Source: a virus
Virus record (IMG/VR): IMGVR_UViG_3300024308_000317
Coordinates: 1-37,730 of that record
Reading direction: 5' to 3' (one strand)
DNA length: 37,730 nt
Both the position numbers and the translations under genes were made by a program. Below are positions 24,090 to 31,568 of this stretch, piece by piece. A model generated the notes under the pieces. The model saw nothing but the letters and a program-made list of their open reading frames with translations. It did no database searches and was not told the DNA's origin. The first letter of the stretch is position 1; every line of letters begins with the position of its first letter.

Positions 24090-24410
24090 TCAGTATGCGT
24101 CGACGGAGCTTAACTTCGCCTCATCGAATTCGGTCAAAGCCGGCGCTTTGAAACGGTAGCTCTCACCCGGGTCAATATCACTGGCCTGGTCAATCGTGTT
24201 GCCGACAACTTCGCCGTTTCGGTAGAGCTTGAACTTCACGAAAAGATGCTTGATCGGGGCGTCTGAAACGTTCTTGGCCAAGCCGGTAACAGTAGGAATC
24301 CCGGCGTTGTCGACGACCTCCATTCCGGACACCTGCACCCGGTCGCTATGGCCGCTTGCGTAGGAGAAAGAGGAAAAGAGCAACCCGGCGACGAGCAAAA
24401 CCTTCTTCAT
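24090..24410 (-). CDS. Secreted FxLYD-type accessory protein
   Basis: 106 aa from the ATG at 24410. Signal peptide MKKVLLVAGLLFSSFSYA, with likely signal peptidase I cleavage after SYA; no lipobox Cys. The mature part is one strand-rich domain with VTGLAKNVSDAPIKHLFVKF and a KLYRNGEVVGNT segment, then DIDPGESYRFKAP, the pattern of FxLYD-type domains of periplasmic or surface proteins. The gene has its own promoter and terminator between the early and late phage units, as a lysogenic-conversion gene would. Confidence 0.8.
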   Translation of the reverse strand: MKKVLLVAGLLFSSFSYASGHSDRVQVSGMEVVDNAGIPTVTGLAKNVSDAPIKHLFVKFKLYRNGEVVGNTIDQASDIDPGESYRFKAPALTEFDEAKLSSVDAY

Positions 24411-24443
24411 GTGCAGATCCGTCATGCGTGATGAGATTCGCAC

Positions 24444-24472
24444 TTTTTACTGTAGGCCCCCAATAGCGTCAA
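24444..24472 (-). promoter_or_regulatory. Sigma-70-like promoter of the FxLYD moron
   Basis: On the - strand: TTGACG (24472-24467), 17-bp spacer, TAAAAA (24449-24444). This is 5/6 and 4/6 to consensus with ideal spacing, 33 bp before the ATG at 24410 and just after the terminator of the early operon. Confidence 0.7.
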
Positions 24473-24513
24473 GATTCGAGCGCCACCGAACTGACACCCA
24501 TTGTAAAAGGCAC

Positions 24514-24541
24514 AAAAAAACCCGGCGCTTGGCCGGGTTTT
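24514..24541. terminator. Rho-independent terminator at the end of the early operon
   Basis: A7 CCCGGC, short loop, GCCGGG TTTT. The - strand reading gives the longer T run (T7), fitting termination of the leftward early operon after the gene at 24670-25221; it could also act on the + strand. Confidence 0.85.
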
Positions 24542-24626
24542 CTTCGCCTGTCATCGCTACGCGCACAGATCAGACGATGGTGCAAAATTACGCTCACTCG
24601 CTCACATTCGTCAAGCCCCTACGGCC

Positions 24627-24656
24627 AGAGATGCGTCCAGATATGGACGCATCTCT
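24627..24656. other. Perfect 12-bp stem-loop downstream of the early operon
   Basis: AGAGATGCGTCC, loop AGATAT, GGACGCATCTCT. No clear T run on either side, so it is not a standard terminator. It sits 14 bp beyond the stop of the last early gene and ahead of the true terminator. It could protect the 3' end of the early mRNA or be a protein-binding site. Confidence 0.6.
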
Positions 24657-24669
24657 CTCCTCTGCCGTG

Positions 24670-25221
24670 TCAGGCGGCCAGCAACTGCTCCCGCTCCAGG
24701 ATCTCGGTCACGTGAACAACGGCACGCTCCTCCATTGCGTCCAATGCCTTCCAGATTCCTCTCCGCCACCGGCTGCGCGTCGAGTCGGGCCTGGCCTCCA
24801 AGTCCCAGGTGTTGATGTCGTACATGCCGTCAGGCAGGCGAAGCACCTGAGTAGACCGCTTCCCCTCCACGCCCTTCAGCTTCGGGATGGCCCAGGTGGC
24901 GACAGCCTTGGTCAGGAACAGGTGCGGTGCCGGCGTGGCCACCCTAGGGATCAGTCGAGATATCGCGTCGACCCGCTTGGCGTTGTTGGTGGAATGCTTC
25001 GCATGGAGCACGTCCCATTCCACTTGCTCAAGCTCGCGGTGAAGCAGGGCGTGCAGGATGCAATCGAAGTCAAACTGGTCGCGGGCTGACAGCAGAGACC
25101 GCCAGCCACCGTCCACCTTCCTCTCGATCAGCTTCTGCCAGCTCTGCTTAGCCGTGTTGTCGATGGCATCGGCAGCCAGCACCCGCACGATGGCGGGCAT
25201 CACGTCGCGGTAGACCGTCAT
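24670..25221 (-). CDS. Last early-operon protein; candidate late-gene regulator
   Basis: 183 aa from the ATG at 25221 (ATGA overlap with the upstream gene). Helical, Arg/Lys-rich, with WQKLIERKVDGGWRSLLSA, AKHSTNNAKRVDAISRLIPR and a KLKGVEGKRSTQVLRLPDGM segment; no zinc cluster. It occupies the place of the antiterminator Q in lambdoid phages (last gene of the early operon, before the late unit), and the terminator inside the late operon implies that some antiterminator exists. I do not recognise the family; the role is positional inference. Confidence 0.55.
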   Translation of the reverse strand: MTVYRDVMPAIVRVLAADAIDNTAKQSWQKLIERKVDGGWRSLLSARDQFDFDCILHALLHRELEQVEWDVLHAKHSTNNAKRVDAISRLIPRVATPAPHLFLTKAVATWAIPKLKGVEGKRSTQVLRLPDGMYDINTWDLEARPDSTRSRWRRGIWKALDAMEERAVVHVTEILEREQLLAA

Positions 25222-25502
25222 GCGAAACCTCCTTGCCCGGGCTCGCCGAACAGATCCCGCAGCAGCTCGGCGGACGCCCTGGTCCGGGCATTGCCGTCGG
25301 CGACCCAGCACTGCGCGAAGACGCGGAACGGGGTGGCGCTGCGGCTGCCGTGCCAGGACGCCAGCAGGTCCAGCAGGTCAGCCATCGCCTGGGCCCCGGC
25401 CGCCTTGCCCTTGAGCAGTTCATCGGCGGCCATCTTGATCATGCGGCGCTCGATCTCGGTCATGACCTTGCGGGGCAAGGCAAATTGGTTGGCTTGGTTC
25501 AT
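25218..25502 (-). CDS. Small early protein, unknown
   Basis: 94 aa. Basic N-terminus (ALPRKVMTEIERRMIKMA) and a helical middle (ADELLKGKAAGAQAMADLLD), then a Trp-containing C-terminal part with FAQCWVADGNARTRASAEL. Overlaps both neighbours by 4 bp (ATGA). It follows the second recombinase and precedes the candidate late regulator. No family recognised. Confidence 0.55.
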   Translation of the reverse strand: MNQANQFALPRKVMTEIERRMIKMAADELLKGKAAGAQAMADLLDLLASWHGSRSATPFRVFAQCWVADGNARTRASAELLRDLFGEPGQGGFA

Positions 25503-26824
25503 TGCTGAGCACCCCCTATGGCTGCTTCCTGCCCCCTCCTCTGCGTAGGTGGCGGATTGTTCGTGTCTTGCGCGTCACTGCTGGCCTGATGGCCGTTTGC
25601 GGAATCGGCGGCGCTAACCTCTGTCTTGCCGTGGATGGCGGCGAAACCACGCACGTCGAGCCAAGCGCACCAGTTCTCCAGGGCTTCCCGCTGCAGCTTC
25701 TTGGCATGGGTCGCGATGTAGGTGGTGGCCATGTCAGGGAGTGCGTGGTTCACCAGCAGCTCGCCCACCAGGTAGTCCACGCCCAGATCGGTCCACCCGG
25801 TACGGGCCACCTTGCGCAGGTCGTGGCTGCTCCACTCCCCCGCGCTGATGTCACGGAACAGCGCCGACGCCTGCCGAGCCGACAGGGGTTGACCACTGGA
25901 TCCGGGGAAGAGGTAGTCCTGCCGCCCCAAGGTCCGGGCCTGGTGCTCCTGGTAGCGCTTGAGCAGGGCCATCACCTGGTCCGTGAGCGGCAGCTCGTGC
26001 TGCTGCCCCGTCTTGGTGTTGGCCGCCGGGATCACCCAGATCCGTTCCGCGACGCTGATGTGCCGCCAGCGCGCGCAACGGGTCTCCCCTATGCGGGTGC
26101 CATGGGTCAGCATCAAAAGGGCCAGCATCGCGTCCCTTGGGGCCTTCTCGAAGCGCTCCGCCAGGTCGCCCAGCAGGCTTTCGAGCTGCATGCCGTGCAG
26201 GCGCGCCGCCTTGGGCTTGACCCGCTTGGCCACGAAGTCGGAGAACTTCACGCCGTCCAAGGGGTTGGCCAGGAGCAGCTTCAGCCTCACCGCCTGGCGC
26301 AGGCCGGCCAGCAGCACGCGCAGGATCTGGCGCACGTAGGCCACAGACAGGCTTTCCATCAGCGGCCAGACCAGCCTCTGGTCCACGGCGCCGGGAGCCA
26401 GCTGGCCCAGGGGCAGCTCACCCAGCGCCGGGAGCAGGTGCCGAGCGATGGCCGACTGCACGTCGTCGCGGCGCTTGGCCTTGATGCTCCTATCGCCCTG
26501 GACGCGGTCCTGGTACCAGCGCAGCAGGTCGCCGACGGTGACCCAGGCAGAGGAAGAGACGGCGGCCTTCCGGTCCACTGCCAGCCGCTCCAGGGCCAGC
26601 GGCAGCGCCGCTACTGCCGCCTTCGCGGTCAGGCCGGGCCAGCGCCCCAGCTTCGACCACTGCCGGCCGATCACCACCCACCAGGTCCCGCTCTGGCGGT
26701 CGGTGCTGAAGCGGAAGCGAAGGGCCTGGTGGCGCTCATCGCGCAGCTCGCGCACGTCCTGCCGGCCGGCGGCGGCACGGATGGAGGCATCGGTGAAGGT
26801 CGTGTGTTCGGTGCGCGCGGTCAT
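25499..26824 (-). CDS. Second tyrosine recombinase, embedded in the replication operon
   Basis: 441 aa from the ATG at 26824, chosen because it overlaps the upstream stop by ATGA; an upstream in-frame extension lies in another gene. N-terminal arm/DUF4102-like domain (1-100), core-binding SAM-like domain (about 95-200), catalytic domain (about 205-385). All catalytic residues are present: Arg244 (GTRIGE), Lys271 (TKTGQQHELPL), His334 and Arg337 (HDLRK), His360, Tyr369 (TTYIATH). The C-terminal 60 residues are low-complexity. It is co-transcribed with DnaB, DnaC and the initiator, so it should be made in lytic growth. Role unknown: dimer resolution, excision or relic integration. Confidence 0.85.
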   Translation of the reverse strand: MTARTEHTTFTDASIRAAAGRQDVRELRDERHQALRFRFSTDRQSGTWWVVIGRQWSKLGRWPGLTAKAAVAALPLALERLAVDRKAAVSSSAWVTVGDLLRWYQDRVQGDRSIKAKRRDDVQSAIARHLLPALGELPLGQLAPGAVDQRLVWPLMESLSVAYVRQILRVLLAGLRQAVRLKLLLANPLDGVKFSDFVAKRVKPKAARLHGMQLESLLGDLAERFEKAPRDAMLALLMLTHGTRIGETRCARWRHISVAERIWVIPAANTKTGQQHELPLTDQVMALLKRYQEHQARTLGRQDYLFPGSSGQPLSARQASALFRDISAGEWSSHDLRKVARTGWTDLGVDYLVGELLVNHALPDMATTYIATHAKKLQREALENWCAWLDVRGFAAIHGKTEVSAADSANGHQASSDAQDTNNPPPTQRRGQEAAIGGAQQ

Positions 26825-27204
26825 GCTGCACCTCCAGCCTCGGCGGACTGCCGAAGGTTGGCCAGCGCCACGCACGCCTCGAACTCCTCCGGAGTGACAC
26901 GCTCCCGAAGGGCGGCAATCAGGAGCTTGTCGCGAGAGGCCATCGCATAGGCGGCATCCTGCTTGCGCAGCTTGGCCATGTGCTCCTGCAGCCGCTGGCG
27001 GTCCCGGCTCATCCACCTGAGTGCTGATTTAGCCCGAGCGAACCACTGGGGATCGGAATATCGCCCGGTCGCCTGCAGATCACCCTTCGCAGCGTCGAGC
27101 TGCATCTTGACGTTGTTGCAATCGAAGGCCGGCCGGTCCATCACGACGGCGCACTCCTCCAGGGTCTCCGGCAATACCAGCGGCCCGCGTTTCTCATTGG
27201 TCAT
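26821..27204 (-). CDS. Early-operon protein, unknown
   Basis: 127 aa, helical, with RSALRWMSRDRQRLQEHMAKL and a VTPEEFEACVALANLRQSAE C-terminus. No TM, no zinc cluster. Overlaps the helicase gene and the recombinase gene by 4 bp each, so it is part of the replication operon. No family recognised. Confidence 0.6.
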   Translation of the reverse strand: MTNEKRGPLVLPETLEECAVVMDRPAFDCNNVKMQLDAAKGDLQATGRYSDPQWFARAKSALRWMSRDRQRLQEHMAKLRKQDAAYAMASRDKLLIAALRERVTPEEFEACVALANLRQSAEAGGAA

Positions 27205-28604
27205 TCGTCGTCACCTCTGGGGTACTGGCGGCCGCGATAGGGGCGGCCCATCTCGACTTCGTCTTGGCTGAAGTCGCGGGTGAAAAGGTCTGTGAAGCGG
27301 GCGAACTGCCCTTCCTGCTGGACGTGGCAGCTGCCGAGCTTGGCCTGGCGGCCCTTGTCCAGGATCAGCTCTGTAACTCCCGCCTGGCCGGCGTCGGTGT
27401 CCATGTCGCGGTGCACGAGCAGGACCATGTCGGCGTCCTGCTCGATCTGCCCGGAGTCGCGCAGCTCGCTGGCCTGGGGCTTCTTCGCAGCGCCGGCGCG
27501 CTTCGTCGACTCGCGATTGAGCTGAGCCAACACCAGGAGCGGGATGTCGAGTTCCTTGGCCAGGTTCTTCAGGGCGGTGGAGATGGCCGCGATACGCTCA
27601 GTACGGTTGGCGCCCTCCCCAGCAATCAGGCCGATGTAATCCACCACCAGGGCGGCCAGGCCGTGCTGCCGCTGCACCTTGCGCGCCTCGGACCGAATCC
27701 GCGCCACGCTCAGGGATGAGCGGTCGCAGAGGTACAGCGGCGCATTGACCAGCTTATTCACCGAGTTGGTGAGCTTCGGCCAGTCCTCGTCCTGCATCTT
27801 TGACGCATCGTCCAGGCGCGGAAGCGGGATGCCGCCAACCGAGGCCAGCGAGCGCTGTACCAGTTCCTCCTTGGTCATCTCCAGGGAGAACACCAGCGAC
27901 ACCCCGGAGCCGCTCACCGCCACGTTCTGGGCGATCTGCAGGCCCAGCGTCGTCTTGCCAGAGCCAGGCCGGCCGGCGATCACCACCATGGACTTCTTGC
28001 GCAGGCCACCGCCCAGCAGCTCGTCGAGCGCGCCCAACCCCGTAGAGAGCTTCGGCACGATCTGGCCATTGAATCCGGCGTCGATGCGGTCAACCTCTGC
28101 CGGCAGCAGCTCACCGATACGCACCACGTCCGGCTCGGTGCCGTCGATGTCCCGCAAGTCGGCGACCGCCTGCTGGGCCCTCGCCACGATCTCGGCCAGG
28201 GTGCCGCCAGCCGTTGCGGCTGCCTGGACCGCCCGTCCTGCGTCGACGACCTGGCGCAGGACAGACAACTTGCGCAGATGCTCCGCATAGGCCTTCCAGT
28301 TCGCCGCCGAAGGCACGTCTCGCGTGATCTCGGCGGCGTAGGTCATGGCCAGCTCGCCATCCGGCAGCAGCCGGCTGACGATCCCGACCGTCACCGGGTC
28401 CAGGGGCATCCCCTGGCTGTGGGCCTCGCGCAGCGCCCGCAGCAAGGCGACGTTGTTGTCGAAGGCAAAGTCCTGATCGGTCACGGCATCAAGCGCCTGC
28501 TCCACCACCTGCAGATCGCCCTGCAGGCTGCTGAGCATGATCGCGCCCAAGACACCGTGTTCGGCTTCCAGGCTGTACAGCTCAGAGCTCAGGTACTGGC
28601 TCAT
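27201..28604 (-). CDS. DnaB-type replicative DNA helicase
   Basis: 467 aa from the ATG at 28604, preceded by AAGGAGGG and overlapping the DnaC-like stop (ATGA). N-terminal DnaB domain (LSSELYSLEAEHGVLGAIML, residues 5-24), a helical linker, and the RecA-like ATPase with Walker A AGRPGSGKTT (about 210-219), VFSLEMTKEELVQR, and a C-terminal SELRDSGQIEQDADMVLLVH motif, all standard for DnaB. Unwinds phage DNA at the origin with the loader and initiator encoded just upstream. Confidence 0.95.
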   Translation of the reverse strand: MSQYLSSELYSLEAEHGVLGAIMLSSLQGDLQVVEQALDAVTDQDFAFDNNVALLRALREAHSQGMPLDPVTVGIVSRLLPDGELAMTYAAEITRDVPSAANWKAYAEHLRKLSVLRQVVDAGRAVQAAATAGGTLAEIVARAQQAVADLRDIDGTEPDVVRIGELLPAEVDRIDAGFNGQIVPKLSTGLGALDELLGGGLRKKSMVVIAGRPGSGKTTLGLQIAQNVAVSGSGVSLVFSLEMTKEELVQRSLASVGGIPLPRLDDASKMQDEDWPKLTNSVNKLVNAPLYLCDRSSLSVARIRSEARKVQRQHGLAALVVDYIGLIAGEGANRTERIAAISTALKNLAKELDIPLLVLAQLNRESTKRAGAAKKPQASELRDSGQIEQDADMVLLVHRDMDTDAGQAGVTELILDKGRQAKLGSCHVQQEGQFARFTDLFTRDFSQDEVEMGRPYRGRQYPRGDDE

Positions 28605-29407
28605 GCATCCCTCCTTGCGGAGTCCCACGTGAACCGCACAAGCCGGCTGGAACCTTGGCGCAACCGATCCAGCGCACGGTCGCCGATGAACCGAGGCAGG
28701 TCCTCAAGGGTCACGTTGCTGATCACGATGGTAGGCAGCACCTGCTGATAACGCCGGTCGATAACCTCGTGGAGCAGGCCCGGGCCGAAGTCGCCAGTGC
28801 TGACCTGGACGCCGACCTCGTCGATGACCAGCAGATCCACGCTCGCCAACTCGTTCAGGACGTCGCGCTCGCTGAGCCTGCTGGACTTCGCGAACGTTGC
28901 CTTGACGGCCCTGGCGATCTCGCTGGCCGTCGTGAGGATGGCGCTGGCGGTGAACTCTCGAATCACGCTCTGCACGATGGCACTGGCCAGATGGGTCTTG
29001 CCGGTGCCCAGGTTGCCCAGCAGCAACTGCGACCGGCCTTCCTGCATAACCGCATCGAACTCCTCGGCGTAGCGGCGGCACCGCTCAAGCGCAGTGCGCT
29101 TGGCCTGGTCGTCAGCGATGAAGGTGTCGAACGTGCATCCCCTGAAGCGAGGGGTGATGCCGCTCTCGATCAAGCGCTGGTTGACGATCTCGGCCCGGAG
29201 CTCGTTGCGCGCCACGTTTCTCACCTTCTCGTCGACGTGGCGCCAGTTGAGCGCCTGCCACCTGCACTGCTGGCAAGGGACAGCCTTCCAACCACCCTCG
29301 AACTGCTCCACCAGCCAGGACTCGTACTGCCCGTGCTCAGGGCAGACCGTGAACATGGGTTCCCCGCGCTTCTTCGCCGGGGGCTTCAGGAAGCTAGAAT
29401 CGGCCAT
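28601..29407 (-). CDS. DnaC-like helicase loader ATPase
   Basis: 268 aa. N-terminal zinc-ribbon-like cluster (Cys22, His25, Cys45, Cys48), then an AAA+ domain with Walker A LGNLGTGKTH (about 130-139), Walker B DLLVIDEVG (191-199) and a TIVISNVTLEDLPRFIGDRA sensor-I/arginine-finger region. This is the DnaC/IstB-type loader. It lies between an O-like initiator and DnaB, completing an initiator-loader-helicase set. The start overlaps the initiator gene by 14 bp. Confidence 0.93.
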   Translation of the reverse strand: MADSSFLKPPAKKRGEPMFTVCPEHGQYESWLVEQFEGGWKAVPCQQCRWQALNWRHVDEKVRNVARNELRAEIVNQRLIESGITPRFRGCTFDTFIADDQAKRTALERCRRYAEEFDAVMQEGRSQLLLGNLGTGKTHLASAIVQSVIREFTASAILTTASEIARAVKATFAKSSRLSERDVLNELASVDLLVIDEVGVQVSTGDFGPGLLHEVIDRRYQQVLPTIVISNVTLEDLPRFIGDRALDRLRQGSSRLVRFTWDSARRDA

Positions 29408-30161
29408 CGTGGTTCTCCTGGCTGGGCTTGTGGGACGGGAGGTTGGTCAGAGTGCTGCCAACTGCCCCGGGCCCAGGCTTGATGAGCCAATCGACCTCCA
29501 AGCCTTTCCAGCCCCGTTCGATGGCCTTGCTGAGCGCCGCGTCGGGTGAAAACCCGACATCGGCCAAGGCACCCAGGGTCTTGGCAATTCCCTTCCAGGC
29601 TCGTTCGGTGAGCCTGGCCTTCACGTCACGGCGATGCGCCAGGTAGTCCCGAGCAACCTCGATGCTCAGCCGAGGTAGCGAATCGACCATCTCCTCAGCG
29701 GTCACCACACGAGACTTCGCGTCACCCTTGGGGTGGCGTATAGCTTTTCGGTTTATTGACGGATCAATGACGGATTGGGTGCAGCTGGTGCACCCCGTGG
29801 CGTCTTCATTTGCACCCCGTTCGGTTTTCATTTGCACCCCGTCGACCTCTACGGGGTGCACCATCTGCACCCGGCTCATTACGATGTCGTAGACAACCGG
29901 CCGGCGATCAGAGCGGTCGATATAGGCGGCAGCGATAGCCTGGTTACCCCGGCGTATCACCCCCAGCTTCTCGAGTGCGTCGAGCTTGTAGCGGACCGTC
30001 CGCTCCGACAGTCCGGTGTCCTCGGAAAGGCTGGATGCGGAAGGGAAAGAGCCCCTCCCGTCCTTGTCGGCGTAGTTGGCGAGGCACAGAAGAACGTGGC
30101 GGGTCGTGGCGTCGGTAACAACCCGCTGCTCGAGCGCCCAGGTCATGGACTGAATGCTCAT
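29394..30161 (-). CDS. O-like replication initiator with winged-helix domain
   Basis: 255 aa. Residues 1-75 form a winged helix-turn-helix (TRHVLLCLANYADKDGRGSF, PSASSLSEDTGLSERTVRYK, LDALEKLGVIRRG) typical of lambda O-type initiators. A poorly conserved linker (about 100-140) is encoded by the iteron block, and the C-terminal 100 residues are helical (VARDYLAHRRDVKARL), probably the helicase/loader contact domain. Upstream overlap ATGA. The gene carries its own origin as in lambda O. Confidence 0.85.
   Translation of the reverse strand: MSIQSMTWALEQRVVTDATTRHVLLCLANYADKDGRGSFPSASSLSEDTGLSERTVRYKLDALEKLGVIRRGNQAIAAAYIDRSDRRPVVYDIVMSRVQMVHPVEVDGVQMKTERGANEDATGCTSCTQSVIDPSINRKAIRHPKGDAKSRVVTAEEMVDSLPRLSIEVARDYLAHRRDVKARLTERAWKGIAKTLGALADVGFSPDAALSKAIERGWKGLEVDWLIKPGPGAVGSTLTNLPSHKPSQENHDGRF
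29757..29874. other. Probable phage replication origin with iterons inside the initiator gene
   Basis: TGCACCCCGT at 29789-29798, 29811-29820 and 29833-29842, spaced exactly 22 bp; an inverted copy ACGGGGTGCA at 29851-29860 and a degenerate TGCACCCGG at 29866-29874. Copies 2 and 3 share 16 bp (TTCATTTGCACCCCGT). A second short repeat (TGACGGAT at 29757 and 29768) lies in the adjacent, less G+C-rich stretch on the 5' side of the + strand. Together they look like lambda-type ori iterons with a melting region. Confidence 0.75.
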
Positions 30162-30457
30162 TTGGCGCGCCCCAGTGCACGAACTGCGCTCTCCAGGCGG
30201 CGGCGGGCGTTGTAGACCTTCTGTCGCGCACCCCTCCGGCGATCATTCGCAGCGGCGGTGAACTCGACAACGCCACGGAAGGCCTCGGCATCAGGGTTGA
30301 AGTTGCCTTCCGGACGGCCGTGGGCGCGGAAGTAGGTGTCGTACATGGCGCGGATCTCGGCGCGAGCCTGCCGGAGGCCGCGCTCAGCCTCGACCAGGTC
30401 GATACCGGCGCGAGCTACTCGCTCCATGAGCTGCTTAGTCTTCTCGAAATTTTTCAT
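30158..30457 (-). CDS. Small helical early protein, unknown
   Basis: 99 aa from the ATG at 30457, which shares a base with the upstream stop (TAATG). Arg/Glu-rich helices throughout (LMERVARAGIDLVEAERGLR ... RQKVYNARRRLESAVRAL). Overlaps the initiator gene by 4 bp. No family recognised. Confidence 0.6.
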   Translation of the reverse strand: MKNFEKTKQLMERVARAGIDLVEAERGLRQARAEIRAMYDTYFRAHGRPEGNFNPDAEAFRGVVEFTAAANDRRRGARQKVYNARRRLESAVRALGRAK

Positions 30458-31215
30458 TAGATGGTCCCCCCGGTGTGCTTGGCCTGCGTGAAGCGGCCAT
30501 CCCATGTGGATTTCATGGCCAGCTTTTGCTGCATGTAGAGCTGGTGCAGACGCTGGGCGCCGGCCAGGAGCAGTTGCAGGTCGTACTTGATGAAGGCGTC
30601 GCCACCCTCCGGCGAGATCTTCCGGGGGCGCTCGGTGAGGTACTTGTCACGGACACGGCTGGCTACGCGGTAGCGAGGAGCGCCGTTCTCCCCGCGGTTC
30701 TCGTCGTAGAGCCAGCCAATCTCGAGCAGGGTGCTGTTCACCCGAGAACAGTTCACGCCGTTCAAACGCTTGCAGAACTGTGTTGGCGTCTCGCCGGAAA
30801 GGAACAGCGACTCCAGGCTGGCGATGGTTTCGGCCTGCTTATGGTTCTCCAGCTGCAGGGCAGCGGCGCGCTCCTCCAGGTCGGCAGCAAGGCGAAGTGC
30901 CTCCGCCCTGGTGCGAGGAACGGTGTATCCAGGAGCCCCAAGCTGCGCCTCCAGCTCTTGCCAACGATCAACCAGCGCAGCGGTGAACTCAGGGCTGAGT
31001 TGAGCGACCACGACGAAGCTATCGCGCTTGCTCACTAGGTAGACCGAGACCGCCTGGCCTAGGTGGTTTCTAACTTCCCCCATTGGGGGAAGTTGAATGG
31101 CTTCACGCTCGGCCAGGCGCTCAATGCTTTGCTTGACCTTGTCGTGGCGTGATCCAACAAGATCAGCGATCTGTTGCGAGGACATGGTGAGTGCGGTGCT
31201 GGATATCAGGTTCAT
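30457..31215 (-). CDS. Rha/antirepressor-type regulatory protein
   Basis: 252 aa from the ATG at 31215, overlapping the upstream stop (ATGA). Residues 1-90 are a phage pRha-type domain (LTMSSQQIADLVGSRHDKVK ... VYLVSKRDSFVVVAQLSPEF), followed by a coiled-coil linker (about 110-135) and a C-terminal KilA-C/ANT-like wHTH (SGETPTQFCKRLNGVNCSRV, NSTLLEIGWLYDE). Many phage antirepressors have this architecture. Located in the operon next to the immunity switch and downstream of a LexA box, so it is a good candidate to inactivate the CI-like repressor. Confidence 0.8.
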   Translation of the reverse strand: MNLISSTALTMSSQQIADLVGSRHDKVKQSIERLAEREAIQLPPMGEVRNHLGQAVSVYLVSKRDSFVVVAQLSPEFTAALVDRWQELEAQLGAPGYTVPRTRAEALRLAADLEERAAALQLENHKQAETIASLESLFLSGETPTQFCKRLNGVNCSRVNSTLLEIGWLYDENRGENGAPRYRVASRVRDKYLTERPRKISPEGGDAFIKYDLQLLLAGAQRLHQLYMQQKLAMKSTWDGRFTQAKHTGGTI

Positions 31216-31568
31216 ACACCCCTCCCGGCGCCCCGATTGGAGGTTTCCACCAATGGAGTAAACCTGAGGGAGGTCTTCTCGTTGAGGTAGTCCATAGACA
31301 TCAGGCAGGACTCGCGCTTGGGGAAGCGATAGCACAACTGCTCTCTGTTTCGGCTGTCCCGATAGATGCCGGAAAAATTTCCGGCATTCGGCCCGAGCAC
31401 CTCGTTAACCTTCTTCATAAAGTCGGCGTGCTCAAGCTTTGCGTAACCCTTGGAGGGGAAGTTCTGCCCCGAGGCTTCTGCTTGCTGCTGGCGATGACTG
31501 TTGATGAAGTCCACCAGCTCAATGCTGGTCATGGTGGCGGCATCGCCGCCCGTGACGATGCTCTTCAT
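31212..31568 (-). CDS. Short Rha-type protein (N-terminal domain only)
   Basis: 118 aa from the ATG at 31568 (ATGA overlap with the gene upstream). Contains the Rha N-terminal pattern: ATMTSIELVDFINSHR, LEHADFMKKVNEVLG, GNFSGIYRDSRNREQLCYRF, PKRESCLMSM. The usual C-terminal domain is missing; the protein ends after a short SLRFTPLVETSNRGAGRGV tail. It lies directly before a full-length Rha/antirepressor gene. It may be a degraded paralogue or a regulatory short form. Confidence 0.7.
   Translation of the reverse strand: MKSIVTGGDAATMTSIELVDFINSHRQQQAEASGQNFPSKGYAKLEHADFMKKVNEVLGPNAGNFSGIYRDSRNREQLCYRFPKRESCLMSMDYLNEKTSLRFTPLVETSNRGAGRGV

Noticed and set aside
26825-27016. Longer start of the second recombinase at 27016
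   Set aside because: The extra 64 residues are Arg/Gly/Ala/Cys-rich and overlap the upstream gene. ATG 26824 gives the ATGA coupling used throughout this operon.
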